This document shows positions 43,122 through 52,091 of a stretch of 64,000 nt of DNA, piece by piece (position 1 is the stretch's first letter; each line of letters starts with the position of its first letter). Under the pieces are notes generated by a model. The model did no database searches. It saw only the letters and a program-made list of their open reading frames with translations, and had not been told where the DNA came from. The stretch lies in NCBI GenBank assembly GCA_030065125.1, contig JASJDM010000031.1, positions 1 through 64,000 of the forward strand. Direction: 5' to 3'. The DNA is from Lysobacterales bacterium. GTDB taxonomy: Bacteria > Pseudomonadota > Gammaproteobacteria > Xanthomonadales > SZUA-38. A program made the translations under genes and the position numbers.

Positions 43122-44876
43122 GTGACAGATCCCACGCCCGGATTCCTGTCCGAACTCCAGCGTCGAAACGTGTTTCGGGTGGCGATTGTTTACGTCATCA
43201 CCGGCTGGGTCGTCATGCAGATCGTTGACGTGATGTTTCCAGCGCTGAACCTGCCGGAATGGACCATCACCTTAGTCGCTGCCCTGCTGATCATCGGGTT
43301 TCCCGTGGCGCTGATCTTCGCCTGGGCATTCGAGCTGACGGCCGAGGGGCTCAAGCGCGATGACCAGGTGGACCGGACTGAATCTATCGGCCATGTCACC
43401 GGCCGCAAGCTGAATGTTCTCATTATTGGTGTGCTGTCGGTGGCCGTGGGCGTGCTGGCCCTGAATCAGTTCGTGTGGGACGCGGAAACTCCTGACGCCA
43501 TCGTCAGCCAGGACAAGTCCATTGCCGTATTGCCCTTCGTCAACATGAGCGAGGACAGTGACAACGAGTACTTTTCCGACGGGGTTTCCGAGGAGATCCT
43601 CAACCTGCTCGCGCAGATCCCCGAGCTGCGGGTGATTGGACGGACATCCTCATTCCAGTTCAAGGACCGGAACGAGGACCTGCGCGGTATTGGCGACGCC
43701 CTGGGCGTCAGTAACATCCTGGAAGGCAGCGTGCGGAAATCTGGTGGAGTGGTGCGTGTGACGGCTCAGCTCATCGACGTGACCGACGGGGCCCAGCTGT
43801 GGTCCGAAACCTTCGATCGCAGGCTTGACGATATCTTCGCCGTGCAGGACGAGATCGCAGCCGCCGTAGCCCGGGCACTGCGCATCACACTGTTGGATGA
43901 TGTCGTGGCGCGGGCGGAGCCGCCGGACAATACCGAGGCGTATAACCTGCTGTTGACCGCCAGGTTCCACCTGCGCCGGGGATCTGCCAGGGACGAAGAT
44001 TTTGCCTGGGACTTGCTGACTCAAGCGCTGGAGCTGGAGCCTGGATATGCCGCGGTCTGGTCCGACTTAGGCGTGCTCCTTCGCAACAGGAGCATCCGGG
44101 CGAGTACCCCGGAGGACAGCCAGGCGATCCTGTCCCAGGCCAGGGACGCGGTGGAAAAAGCGCTGGCACTGGAGCCGGATTTCGCCCCCGCGCTGACGGT
44201 AAATGCCCATATTCAGGTGGCCAACTGGGAGTTTGCGGCGGCGGCGGATTCAGCGCGGCGAACCCTGGCGCTGGCTCCGGGCGAGTCTCGTATCCTGGGC
44301 AACGTTGCAGTGATCGTCAACGTGATGGGGCAGTTGGAAGAAGCCCTGGAATTGACCAATCGGGCCCGCCAGCTTGACCCCTTGAACCCGGTGACTCGGT
44401 TCAACCAGGCGCTTTGGCTGCAGCGTCTGGGTCGCCTGGATGAAGCCGAAGACACATTCAACCAGGCATTGGAAATCAGCCCCGACTTTCCGCTGAAGAC
44501 ACATTACTCCAAGAATTTTCTTCTGCAGGGGCGACTCGAGCTTGCCCTGTCCGAGTACGACAAGCTCACCGTGGAAGGCGAACGCCTTCTGGGCCTGGCC
44601 TTGGTGCACCACACCATGGGGGATGAGCTTTCATCCCGGGCGGCCGAAGACAATCTGGTCCAACTGGAAGGCGACCAGGCAGCTTGGAAACTGGCGCAGA
44701 TTCATGCCTGGCGCGGCGACAAGGACCAGGCTTTCCATTGGCTCGAGCAGGCCTATGGACTACGTGACCCGATTATGGGGCTTCGATTCATGACGGAGCC
44801 TCTGCTTGCAGGCCTGCATGACGATCCGAGATGGACTGATCTGGTCAGTCGGATGGGCTTTCCCGAAGGGGCGTGA
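43122..44876 (+). CDS. Membrane TolB-like/TPR protein
   Basis: About 584 residues. An N-terminal membrane part with roughly three helices (about 15-35, 45-70, 95-115) opens with LSELQRRNVFRVAIVYVITGW, typical of a widespread group often mislabelled adenylate cyclase. A TolB/FlgO-like domain (about 130-260: IAVLPFVNMSEDSDNEYFSDG, VIGRTSSFQFK, ILEGSVRKSG) and TPR repeats to the end follow. There is no cyclase, kinase or DNA-binding domain, so it probably works as an assembly or signalling scaffold in the membrane. A GTG at 43122 is the likely start; TTG one codon before is an alternative. Confidence 0.78.
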   Translation: MTDPTPGFLSELQRRNVFRVAIVYVITGWVVMQIVDVMFPALNLPEWTITLVAALLIIGFPVALIFAWAFELTAEGLKRDDQVDRTESIGHVTGRKLNVLIIGVLSVAVGVLALNQFVWDAETPDAIVSQDKSIAVLPFVNMSEDSDNEYFSDGVSEEILNLLAQIPELRVIGRTSSFQFKDRNEDLRGIGDALGVSNILEGSVRKSGGVVRVTAQLIDVTDGAQLWSETFDRRLDDIFAVQDEIAAAVARALRITLLDDVVARAEPPDNTEAYNLLLTARFHLRRGSARDEDFAWDLLTQALELEPGYAAVWSDLGVLLRNRSIRASTPEDSQAILSQARDAVEKALALEPDFAPALTVNAHIQVANWEFAAAADSARRTLALAPGESRILGNVAVIVNVMGQLEEALELTNRARQLDPLNPVTRFNQALWLQRLGRLDEAEDTFNQALEISPDFPLKTHYSKNFLLQGRLELALSEYDKLTVEGERLLGLALVHHTMGDELSSRAAEDNLVQLEGDQAAWKLAQIHAWRGDKDQAFHWLEQAYGLRDPIMGLRFMTEPLLAGLHDDPRWTDLVSRMGFPEGA

Positions 44877-44891
44877 GGGGTCAGGGCGTCA

Positions 44892-44951
44892 GGGGTCAGA
44901 GTAAAGGGACAGAGTAAGGCTCGCCTTACTCTGTCCCTTTACTCTGACCCC
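44892..44951. repeat. 60-bp perfect palindrome
   Basis: Arms 44892-44920 and 44923-44951 are exact 29-bp inverted repeats with a two-base loop; each contains gtcagagtaaagggacagag or its complement. Related palindromic modules recur between genes in proteobacterial genomes, often with REP-associated transposases, which are not seen here. It lies 15 bases after the TPR gene and could act as a terminator or be a mobile repeat. Confidence 0.85.
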
Positions 44952-45033
44952 GGCCATTGACCCCGGCCATCGTGAGTGGGATGTGGCACACTAACTCCGT
45001 TCGAAAAAGAACAAAGCCGAAAAAGAACAAAGC

Positions 45034-45828
45034 ATGGAGCTGCTGCAAATCCTGTTGCTTGCCCTGGTCCAGGGCATTACCGAATTCCTCCCGGTCTCAA
45101 GTTCCGCCCACCTGATCCTGGCCAACCAGCTGTTCGGCTGGGCCGACCAGGGGCTGGTCATGGACGTGGCGGTGCATGTGGGCAGCCTGCTGGCGGTGAT
45201 GCTGTATTTCCGACTGGACCTTTGGGCCATGGTGACCGGGCGTCCCAGCGACGCCGGCCACTTTCCCGAGGTCGATCCCAGGAAGCTGCTGCTGTGGCTG
45301 GTGGTCGCCACCATCCCGCTGGTGGTGGCCGGCTACCTATTGGCCGGTTTTGTCGGCACCGAGCTGCGCAGCGTCAAGGTCATCGCCTGGGCATCCATCG
45401 GATTTGGCCTGTTGCTGGCGCTGGCGGACCAGCTGCGCGGCCGCCTGGCCGGGGCCGTGCAGTTGACCGGTGGACGGGTTCTGGCCATGGGCCTGGCCCA
45501 GGCCCTGGCGCTGATTCCCGGGACCTCCCGCTCCGGGATCACGATGACGGCTGGCCTGGCCCTGGGTCTGGATCGCCAATCCGCGTCTCGATTTGCCTTC
45601 CTGTTAGCCATACCCGCGCTGGCCGCCGCCGGCACCTACAGCGTATGGGAAATGATCCGCTCGGCCTACCACCCGGCCTGGGCGGATTTTCTCCTGGCAG
45701 TGGGGTCGTCCGCGGTGGGTGCCTGGCTGTGCATCGGCGCTTTTCTGCGCCTGGTGGACCGGCTGGGAATGATGCCTTTCGTGATCTACCGTATTCTTTT
45801 GGGGCTGGCCATTCTTGCCGTGACCTGA
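45034..45828 (+). CDS. uppP: Undecaprenyl-diphosphate phosphatase
   Basis: A 264-residue polytopic inner-membrane phosphatase of the BacA/UppP family, recycling undecaprenyl pyrophosphate for cell-wall synthesis; overproduction is known to give bacitracin resistance. Signature motif 1 is GITEFLPVSSSAHL (about 14-27) with the catalytic Glu and Ser/His positions. Motif 2 is PGTSRSGIT with the essential Arg (about 161-169). About eight hydrophobic segments are present. Length fits the family (E. coli 273). It appears to be a single-gene unit behind the 60-bp palindrome. Confidence 0.92.
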   Translation: MELLQILLLALVQGITEFLPVSSSAHLILANQLFGWADQGLVMDVAVHVGSLLAVMLYFRLDLWAMVTGRPSDAGHFPEVDPRKLLLWLVVATIPLVVAGYLLAGFVGTELRSVKVIAWASIGFGLLLALADQLRGRLAGAVQLTGGRVLAMGLAQALALIPGTSRSGITMTAGLALGLDRQSASRFAFLLAIPALAAAGTYSVWEMIRSAYHPAWADFLLAVGSSAVGAWLCIGAFLRLVDRLGMMPFVIYRILLGLAILAVT

Positions 45829-45888
45829 CGGGTGATCCGGAATGTCCGGGTTCTGCGCCTTTAGTGGTGACTGTTCGGGAGGATGATT

Positions 45889-47103
45889 ATGCGGCTCACG
45901 TTACCTCAATTTTCCGCGTGCCTTGTTGCGCTGCTGTTGCTGCCGCCGTGTGGGTATGTTCTGGCCCAGCCGGCAGAAACCGACAACCAGATCCCCAATC
46001 CGGAGTTCTATGGGTCTCTGGGGGTGTTTGATAGTGTTGGTGGTACGGAGGGAACGATATCCGGCACCATTCCGACCCTCTGGCGGGCATTTGTCCGGGG
46101 TGGCGGAAACATTGGTGTGGACGTTTCGCCACTGCTTCCCGATGAGCTGTTTGCCGGCAGCCCTGCGGTCAATGCCGCGTCCGTGACCATCGATGACTTT
46201 GGCGCTGATGACGTTGGCTTTGACACCTCACCAACGCGCTTTACGGTGGATCCGGCTCGCACCTACCGGGTCCAGGTCTATATGCGTTCGAACAACTCCG
46301 ACAGCTCCGATCAGGACGTTGGCATCGCGGTACCGGTGTTTGATGACCAGGGCGCGTTTACCGGCCGGGCGCCCGGCTCATTCAACACCACGGTAACCGA
46401 CACCTGGACGCTGTACGAGGGCCCGGACTTCCAGGAAGCTGCCGGGACCTCCATGGAGCTGTCGTTTCGGTTAGCGCCCGGCGCCTCCGACAACGCGATC
46501 CAGATTGCGCTGCCCGAAATTGTGGGCGTGCCGCTGACCAATCAGGCGCTGAACCCTGGTTTTGAGGGGACCGGAGGGTCCGCAGTGGGGGCCGTCTCGG
46601 GCACCCCGCCAGACGGCTGGCGGGCGTTCGCAGTGGGTGGTGGTGACGTCACGGTGAGCAGCGAGCCCCTGGCGGCGGACGCACTGTACCCCAACAGCCC
46701 TGCCGGACAACTGGTCCGATTGACCGTCAACTCGCTGGGCGCCGACCAGGGGTTCGACAACGAAATCAGCTTGATGCCAATCATTCCCGGGCGTCACTAC
46801 CAGGGACAGGTTTACCTGCGCTCGGGAAACCAGGACACCTCGGATGTGCCCGTGGGGATCGGGCTCAACGTCTTCGACGAGCTTTTCAACGTGGTCAATA
46901 CCGGGGTCTACGGCGGTGTGGCGGGTTCTCAATGGGATCTGTTTTCGACTTTTTCGGTTCGCAGCGACCCCTCGGCTTTTGTTGCCTCGCTCGCGATTCG
47001 GCCCACGGCGGCCGGCGACACGCTTCTGATTGCCCTGCCCAGGGTCCTTGGACCCCAGGACACCTTTTTCCAGAGCAGCTTTGAGGCGCTGCCAGTGCCT
47101 TGA
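45889..47103 (+). CDS. Secreted protein with two beta-sandwich repeats
   Basis: A 404-residue exported protein with a signal peptide ending near VLAQ (about residue 26). It consists of two repeats of about 185 residues, beginning NQIPNPEF and NQALNPGFEG, each with a WRAFxxGGG motif, an RVQVYMRS/QGQVYLRS strand and an ending IALPxxxG. The repeats look like carbohydrate-binding or lectin-like jelly rolls (inference). The C-terminus DTFFQSSFEALP resembles short aromatic, acidic tails seen on other secreted proteins of this lineage, and IFRDSFD in the DUF1566 protein at 15194. GGGAGG six bases before ATG 45889 favours it over ATG 45883. Confidence 0.7.
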   Translation: MRLTLPQFSACLVALLLLPPCGYVLAQPAETDNQIPNPEFYGSLGVFDSVGGTEGTISGTIPTLWRAFVRGGGNIGVDVSPLLPDELFAGSPAVNAASVTIDDFGADDVGFDTSPTRFTVDPARTYRVQVYMRSNNSDSSDQDVGIAVPVFDDQGAFTGRAPGSFNTTVTDTWTLYEGPDFQEAAGTSMELSFRLAPGASDNAIQIALPEIVGVPLTNQALNPGFEGTGGSAVGAVSGTPPDGWRAFAVGGGDVTVSSEPLAADALYPNSPAGQLVRLTVNSLGADQGFDNEISLMPIIPGRHYQGQVYLRSGNQDTSDVPVGIGLNVFDELFNVVNTGVYGGVAGSQWDLFSTFSVRSDPSAFVASLAIRPTAAGDTLLIALPRVLGPQDTFFQSSFEALPVP

Positions 47104-47153
47104 TCGCCTGCGCAAAGCAGGTCAGCCCGATGGCGATGGGTCGCCAGACTGGC

Positions 47154-47168
47154 GCACCAAAATGGTGC
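47154..47168. promoter_or_regulatory. NtrC-binding site 1 of glnA
   Basis: GCACC (47154-47158), five bases, then GGTGC (47164-47168): a perfect inverted repeat close to the NtrC consensus TGCACC-N5-GGTGCA. Its centre lies about 90 bases upstream of the sigma54 -24 element. Confidence 0.85.
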
Positions 47169-47182
47169 ACTCAGTTCGATAA

Positions 47183-47199
47183 TGCACCATAATGGGGCA
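47183..47199. promoter_or_regulatory. NtrC-binding site 2 of glnA
   Basis: TGCACC (47183-47188), five bases, GGGGCA (47194-47199): one mismatch from the NtrC consensus. Its centre is 30 bases from site 1, about three helical turns, which suits cooperative binding of phosphorylated NtrC. A further half-site-like GCTTG-GTG-CAAGC lies at 47202-47214. Confidence 0.8.
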
Positions 47200-47249
47200 T
47201 GTGCTTGGTGCAAGCATTTCTAAGTTATTGATAAGTAAAGCAGGCGCTT

Positions 47250-47265
47250 TGGCACGGCCATTGCA
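47250..47265 (+). promoter_or_regulatory. Sigma54 promoter of glnA
   Basis: TGGCAC (47250-47255), five bases, TTGCA (47261-47265) is a near-perfect -24/-12 element. Transcription should start about 12 bases on, near 47275, giving a leader of about 95 bases before the glnA ATG. Together with the two NtrC sites this shows nitrogen-limitation control, closing a loop with the ntrC gene downstream. Confidence 0.9.
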
Positions 47266-47372
47266 ATCCAGTGCGCGGTAAGTTCCACGGTGTTTAACCC
47301 AACGCCCGTTTTTGACCCATCGGGTGCCGTATTCCGGCATCCGTCATTGATTATTGAGAAAGAGGATCAGGC

Positions 47373-48782
47373 ATGGCTGCTGAAGACGTTCTAAAACAAC
47401 TGAAAGACGAAGACATCGAGTTCGTAGACCTTCGATTCTGCGACACCCTGGGTAAAGAGCAGCACGTGACGGTGCCGGCATCAGTCGTGGATGAAGACCT
47501 GTTTGAAGACGGCAAGATGTTCGACGGTTCCTCGATCTCCGGCTGGAAAGGCATCAACGAGTCCGACATGGTGCTGATGCCTGATCCGGATTCCGCGGTA
47601 CTGGACCCGTTTTGCGAAGAAGCCACCCTGAACCTGCGCTGCGACGTGCTGGAACCCAGCACCATGCAGGGTTACACCCGCTGCCCGCGTTCCACCGCCA
47701 AGCGTGCCGAGGAGTACCTGAAGTCCTCCGGCATCGCCGATACCGCCTACTTCGGTCCGGAACCCGAGTTTTTCGTGTTCGACGACGTGCGCTGGGACAA
47801 CTCCATGAATGGCTGTTTCTACCGGGTGGATTCGGAGGAAGGTGAGTGGAACTCGGCCGTTGAACATCCCAACGGCAATACCGGCCACCGGCCTGGCGTC
47901 AAGGGCGGCTACTTCCCCGTTCCGCCGGTAGACTCGCTGCACGACATCCGCAGCGCCATGATCCTGACCCTGCGCGCCATGGGCGTGACCAGCGAAGTGC
48001 ACCACCACGAGGTGGCCACCGCCGGCCAGTGCGAAATCGGCACCCTGTTCAACACCCTGGTGCGCAAGGCCGACGAAACCCTGATCCTGAAATACGTGGT
48101 GCAGAACGTGGCCCACAGCTACGGCAAAACCGCCACCTTCATGCCCAAGCCCCTGGTCAACGACAACGGCAGCGGCATGCACGTGCACCAGTCCATCGCC
48201 AAAGCCGGTGAAAACCTGATGGCGGGTGAAGGCTACGGTGGCCTGTCAGAGACTGCCCTGCACTACATCGCCGGCATCTTCAAGCACGCCCGGGCCATCA
48301 ACGCGTTCTCAAACAGCTCCACCAACAGCTACAAGCGCCTGGTGCCCGGCTTCGAAGCCCCGGTGCTGCTGGCTTACTCGGCCCGCAACCGCTCAGCCTC
48401 CTGCCGGATCCCCTACGTGGCCAGCCCCAAGGCGCGCCGCATCGAGGTGCGGTTTGGCGATTCCTGCGGCAACCCGTACTTCACCTTTGCTTCCATGCTG
48501 ATGGCCGGCCTGGACGGCATCAAGAACAAGCTGGATCCGGGTGCGCCCATGGACAAGGATCTGTACGACCTGCCGCCGGAGGAGGAAAAGAACATTCCGA
48601 CGGTCTGTCACTCCCTGGACCAGGCGCTGGACGCCCTGGACGCCGACCGCGACTTCCTCAAGGAAGGCGGCGTGTTCTCCGACGATCTCATCGACGGCTA
48701 CATCGAGCTGAAGATGGAAGAAGTCACGCGCCTGCGCATGAGCACGCATCCCTGCGAGCTGGACCTTTACTACTCACTGTAA
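47373..48782 (+). CDS. glnA: Glutamine synthetase, type I
   Basis: A 469-residue GSI-beta glutamine synthetase that makes glutamine from glutamate, ammonia and ATP in the cytoplasm as a dodecamer. Motifs include [38 protein letters not shown] (ATP site), [12 protein letters not shown] and [14 protein letters not shown]. The adenylylation loop is [15 protein letters not shown] with Tyr398, matching Tyr397 in E. coli. The enzyme should therefore be controlled by GlnE. Length is the same as E. coli GlnA. A sigma54 promoter and NtrC sites lie upstream, and ntrB and ntrC follow after one small gene. Confidence 0.97.
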   Translation: MAAEDVLKQLKDEDIEFVDLRFCDTLGKEQHVTVPASVVDEDLFEDGKMFDGSSISGWKGINESDMVLMPDPDSAVLDPFCEEATLNLRCDVLEPSTMQGYTRCPRSTAKRAEEYLKSSGIADTAYFGPEPEFFVFDDVRWDNSMNGCFYRVDSEEGEWNSAVEHPNGNTGHRPGVKGGYFPVPPVDSLHDIRSAMILTLRAMGVTSEVHHHEVATAGQCEIGTLFNTLVRKADETLILKYVVQNVAHSYGKTATFMPKPLVNDNGSGMHVHQSIAKAGENLMAGEGYGGLSETALHYIAGIFKHARAINAFSNSSTNSYKRLVPGFEAPVLLAYSARNRSASCRIPYVASPKARRIEVRFGDSCGNPYFTFASMLMAGLDGIKNKLDPGAPMDKDLYDLPPEEEKNIPTVCHSLDQALDALDADRDFLKEGGVFSDDLIDGYIELKMEEVTRLRMSTHPCELDLYYSL

Positions 48783-48798
48783 AGCCTGGCGACCCTAT

Positions 48799-48825
48799 GG
48801 GCGCCTCCCACGTTGGGGGGCGCCC
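48799..48825 (+). terminator. Hairpin after glnA
   Basis: A 12-bp stem (GGGCGCC 48799-48805 with GGCGCCC 48819-48825, one G-T wobble, loop of three bases) begins 16 bases after the glnA stop. There is no T-run after it. It could attenuate readthrough so that ntrB and ntrC are expressed below glnA, as in enteric glnALG (inference). Confidence 0.6.
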
Positions 48826-48889
48826 GAACTTCGAGCCCAACATTGGCGTCTAAGTTAAAATGCTGACAGGCATTTTTTGGAGAGACACG

Positions 48890-49453
48890 ATGCGGGCACT
48901 GGCGTTAATACTGATGCTGATGATGGCGATTCCGGGGCTGGCCCAGAAGATCTACAAAACCGTCGATGAAGACGGCAACGTGGTCTACACCGACGAGCCG
49001 CCGACCCCGGACGCCGAGCCCATGGACCTGCCGCCCATCACGGTGGCGGATCCGTTTACAGCCCAGCCGACCACGGCAGCCCCTGGCGATGCCGACGAAG
49101 CGGTGGTGGCGCCGTACCCCAACCTGGCCATGGTTTCCCCGGCCAGCGAGGAACACTTCTGGGGTACCGGCGGGACCTTCCGCGCCCAGCTGGCGGCCGA
49201 CAGCGGGCTGCGGCCCGGCGATTCGGTCCGCTTCTACCTGGACGGCGAACTGGCCGGGATCGTGCAGGACCTGTGGATGGAGTTCACCTCGGTGGATCGG
49301 GGTGAGCACAAGGTGCGGGCAGAGATCGTGGACGGTTCCGGACAGGTGGTCGCCACCACGCCCGAGGTCACCTTTTTCATGCGGCAGCACTCGATTCAGC
49401 ATCGAAACAGTCGATCCAGCGGAGATCATGCCCGGAGCATCCATATACGCTGA
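48890..49453 (+). CDS. Exported DUF4124 protein in the nitrogen operon
   Basis: A 187-residue protein with a signal peptide of about 18 residues (ending PGLA) and an N-terminal DUF4124 domain, QKIYKTVDEDGNVVYTDEPP, a short motif common at the start of gammaproteobacterial periplasmic proteins. A beta-rich C-terminal domain (about 80-170) resembles Ig-like folds (RPGDSVRFYLDGELAG, VRAEIVDGSGQVV). A good ribosome site (ggagag) marks ATG 48890. It lies between glnA and ntrB and overlaps ntrB by 26 bases, so it may help set ntrB translation. Its role in nitrogen control, if any, is unknown. Confidence 0.82.
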   Translation: MRALALILMLMMAIPGLAQKIYKTVDEDGNVVYTDEPPTPDAEPMDLPPITVADPFTAQPTTAAPGDADEAVVAPYPNLAMVSPASEEHFWGTGGTFRAQLAADSGLRPGDSVRFYLDGELAGIVQDLWMEFTSVDRGEHKVRAEIVDGSGQVVATTPEVTFFMRQHSIQHRNSRSSGDHARSIHIR

Positions 49454-50507
49454 ATCCCAACCTGACCCGGTCAAAGGCCGGGAGGCCGTGGGTCTTGACC
49501 AGCTCAGCATTCCGCTGGTGGTGACCGACGATCAGCTGAAGCTGCTGTATCTCAACGGCCCGGCCAGGGAAATTGTCGGATTTGGCCGGGAGCAGGGCTG
49601 CCACATATCCGAGATGGGCGCTCTGGGGCAGGCCCTCACGGCTACGGCCGAAAAAGCCGTCAGCCAGCAGAAGTCCATTACCGAGCGCTCGGCGGCCAGC
49701 GTGCAGGGCGACCGCCAGGACTACTTCGACGCGATCTTTTCTCCCTTCAGCGGTCCTGACAACGAGCTGCGGCTGCTGATCGAGTTGATACCTATTTCCT
49801 TCCGCTGGCAGATGGACCAGTCTCAAAAGGAAATTTGGCAGCATGCCGCCCGGGAGAGGCTGGCCAGGGGGCTGGCCCATGAAATCAAGAACCCCATGGG
49901 CGGCTTGCGAGGCGCCGCCCAGCTGCTGCAACGCAGCCTGGACGATCCCGAGCTGCGGGAATATACCGACGTGATTATCTCCGAGGTGGACCGGCTGGTG
50001 CGCCTGGTGGACCGCCTGCAAAGTCAGAACTCACCCTCGGACCACAGAGAATTCAATGCCCACCGGGCCCTTGAACGGGTACGCCAGCTGATTGTGGCCC
50101 AGTACCCCAACCTCAGCCTCAAGCGCGATTATGATCCGAGCCTCCCCCAGGTGCGGGGCGACCTGGATCGGCTGGTGCAGGGCATCCTGAACCTGGCCAT
50201 CAATGCGGTGCAGGCCGGCGCTACGAAACTGGAGTTTCGCACCCGCATCAAACGCGGAGTGACTTTCGGCGACGTGTCCCACCGCTCGGTTATCGCCATC
50301 GAAGTGGTGGACAACGGCCCCGGGGTGCCCGAGGAAATTTCCGAACTGGTTTTTTATCCGCTGATTTCCGGCCGGTCCAATGGCAGCGGCATGGGGCTGG
50401 CCATCGCCCAGTCCATTGCCATCGAGCACGGCGGGGTCATCCGTTTGGGCCGGGAAAACGGCTTCACCGTATTCGAGTGGCTGCTGCCGCTGGAGCATTC
50501 CGCATGA
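49428..50507 (+). CDS. ntrB: Nitrogen regulation sensor kinase NtrB
   Basis: A 359-residue cytoplasmic histidine kinase/phosphatase that sets NtrC phosphorylation according to PII protein status. A PAS-like N-terminal domain (about 25-135) contains IPLVVTDDQLKLLYLNGPAREIV. The H-box is ARGLAHEIKNPMGG with His151. N-box NLAINAVQAG, G1 DNGPGVP and G2 SNGSGMGLAIAQSIAIEHGG complete the ATPase domain. ATG 49428 with GGAG seven bases upstream is the start; it lies inside the end of the DUF4124 gene. Its stop overlaps the ntrC start (ATGA). Length matches E. coli GlnL (about 349). Confidence 0.94.
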   Translation: MPGASIYAESQPDPVKGREAVGLDQLSIPLVVTDDQLKLLYLNGPAREIVGFGREQGCHISEMGALGQALTATAEKAVSQQKSITERSAASVQGDRQDYFDAIFSPFSGPDNELRLLIELIPISFRWQMDQSQKEIWQHAARERLARGLAHEIKNPMGGLRGAAQLLQRSLDDPELREYTDVIISEVDRLVRLVDRLQSQNSPSDHREFNAHRALERVRQLIVAQYPNLSLKRDYDPSLPQVRGDLDRLVQGILNLAINAVQAGATKLEFRTRIKRGVTFGDVSHRSVIAIEVVDNGPGVPEEISELVFYPLISGRSNGSGMGLAIAQSIAIEHGGVIRLGRENGFTVFEWLLPLEHSA

Positions 50508-51895
50508 TGCCGCGCGACATCTGGGTCGTCGACGACGACGAGTCCATTCGCTGGGTGCTGCGCCGGGCTCTGTCCCGGGACGACTGGAAGGTCACCTGTT
50601 TCTCCGACGGTGAATCGGCCCTGCTGGCTGGGGAAAAATCCTGGCCCGACCTGATCATCGCCGACATTCGCATGCCCGGGGTGGACGGTTTCGGTCTGCT
50701 GGAAAAAGTGTCCGACAAGGCGCCGGAGCTGCCGGTCATCGTGATGACTGCCTACTCCGACCTGGACACCACGGTGCGGGCTTTCGCCGGCGGCGCCTAC
50801 GAGTACCTGGCCAAACCCTTCGACATCGACGAGGTGTCCACCGCCGTTGAGCGTGCCCTGGAGCAGCAGCCCGAGGCCCGGGCCGAGGATGATCAGCTGT
50901 CCGCCGAGCTGCTGGGGGAGTCTGCCGCCATGCAGGACATCTTCCGCCAGATCGGCCGGCTGTCCCGCTCCCACCTGAGCGTGCTGGTCACCGGTGAAAC
51001 CGGTACCGGCAAGGAGCTGATCGCCCGGGCGCTGCATCGGCTGGGGCCGCGCAAGGACGGCCCGTTTGTTGCGCTGAACACCGCGGCGGTGCCCCAGGAG
51101 CTGCTGGAATCCGAGCTGTTCGGCCATGAAAAGGGCGCCTTTACCGGTGCCCAGAGTCAGCACCAGGGCCGCTTCGAACAGGCCAACGGCGGCACCCTGT
51201 TCCTGGACGAAATCGGCGACATGCCCGCCAGTCTGCAGACCCGCCTGCTGCGGGTGCTGGCAGAGCACCAGTTTTATCGGGTGGGCGGTCGACACCTGAT
51301 CGAAGTGGACGTGCGGGTGATCGCGGCCACCCACCAGGACCTGTCAGTGCGCGTGGCCGATGGTGACTTTCGCGAAGATCTGTTCCACCGCCTGAACGTG
51401 GTGCAGATCCGGGTGCCGCCCCTGCGGGAGCGGGGCAACGACGTGCTGCTGCTGGCCCGCATGTTCCTGGCCCGGGCGGCGGCGGAATCCGGCCTGGAAA
51501 ACAAGCAGATCTCGTCAGGTGCCGAACAGCTCCTGCTGGACTACCACTGGCCCGGAAACGTGCGGGAACTGGAAAACCTGTGCCGCAGCCTGACGGTAAT
51601 GAAGCCCGGCCCGGTGCTGAAGGCGGCTGACCTGCGGGAGCGCATGGCTCTGATGAGCGGCGGGTCCCAGGATTCCATGGACTGGGAGTCGGTGTTCAAG
51701 CGCTGGTTCTCGACCCGGCTTGACCAGAACCCGGAACGGCTCATGGGTGATACCCAGGACCACGTCCAGGAGCTGATGATCCGTGCCGCCCTGGGACGCA
51801 CCGGCGGTCGCAAGGAAGCGGCAGCGCGGCTGCTGGGCTGCGGCCGCAATACCCTGACGCGGCGCATGGCAGCCCTGGGCATGGAAGAGCGCTGA
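50504..51895 (+). CDS. ntrC: Nitrogen regulation response regulator NtrC
   Basis: A 463-residue sigma54-dependent activator. The receiver domain (about 5-118) has the phosphorylated Asp54 in IADIRMPG. The AAA+ domain (about 140-375) has Walker A GETGTGKE, the sigma54-contact loop GAFTGA, Walker B GTLFLDEIGD, and an arginine-finger region PLRERGNDV. The Fis-type DNA-binding helix-turn-helix is AAARLLGCGRNTLTRRMAALG at the C-terminus. It is coupled to ntrB by the ATGA overlap. Its binding sites are visible upstream of glnA. Length matches the family (about 470). Confidence 0.95.
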   Translation: MMPRDIWVVDDDESIRWVLRRALSRDDWKVTCFSDGESALLAGEKSWPDLIIADIRMPGVDGFGLLEKVSDKAPELPVIVMTAYSDLDTTVRAFAGGAYEYLAKPFDIDEVSTAVERALEQQPEARAEDDQLSAELLGESAAMQDIFRQIGRLSRSHLSVLVTGETGTGKELIARALHRLGPRKDGPFVALNTAAVPQELLESELFGHEKGAFTGAQSQHQGRFEQANGGTLFLDEIGDMPASLQTRLLRVLAEHQFYRVGGRHLIEVDVRVIAATHQDLSVRVADGDFREDLFHRLNVVQIRVPPLRERGNDVLLLARMFLARAAAESGLENKQISSGAEQLLLDYHWPGNVRELENLCRSLTVMKPGPVLKAADLRERMALMSGGSQDSMDWESVFKRWFSTRLDQNPERLMGDTQDHVQELMIRAALGRTGGRKEAAARLLGCGRNTLTRRMAALGMEER

Positions 51896-52091
51896 GGGCG
51901 GCGCACCGATGGCTCCAGGTCGGCTCAACGTCGGCCCCACGTCGACACTGGGGTCAGGCCATACCCCGCCCTATACCTCAGAAGATCCCCGAACTATACT
52001 TTCCTCAGTAAATTGAAGGGGATTGGGTAACCGTACGCCGCCCGGAGTGGCGTGGCGGGTATCCGCATCGGGGGCCGGGACGCACTACTCC

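Noticed and set aside
43122..44876. Adenylate cyclase annotation for the membrane TolB-TPR protein
   Set aside because: Similar proteins are often labelled so, but no cyclase domain is present in this sequence.
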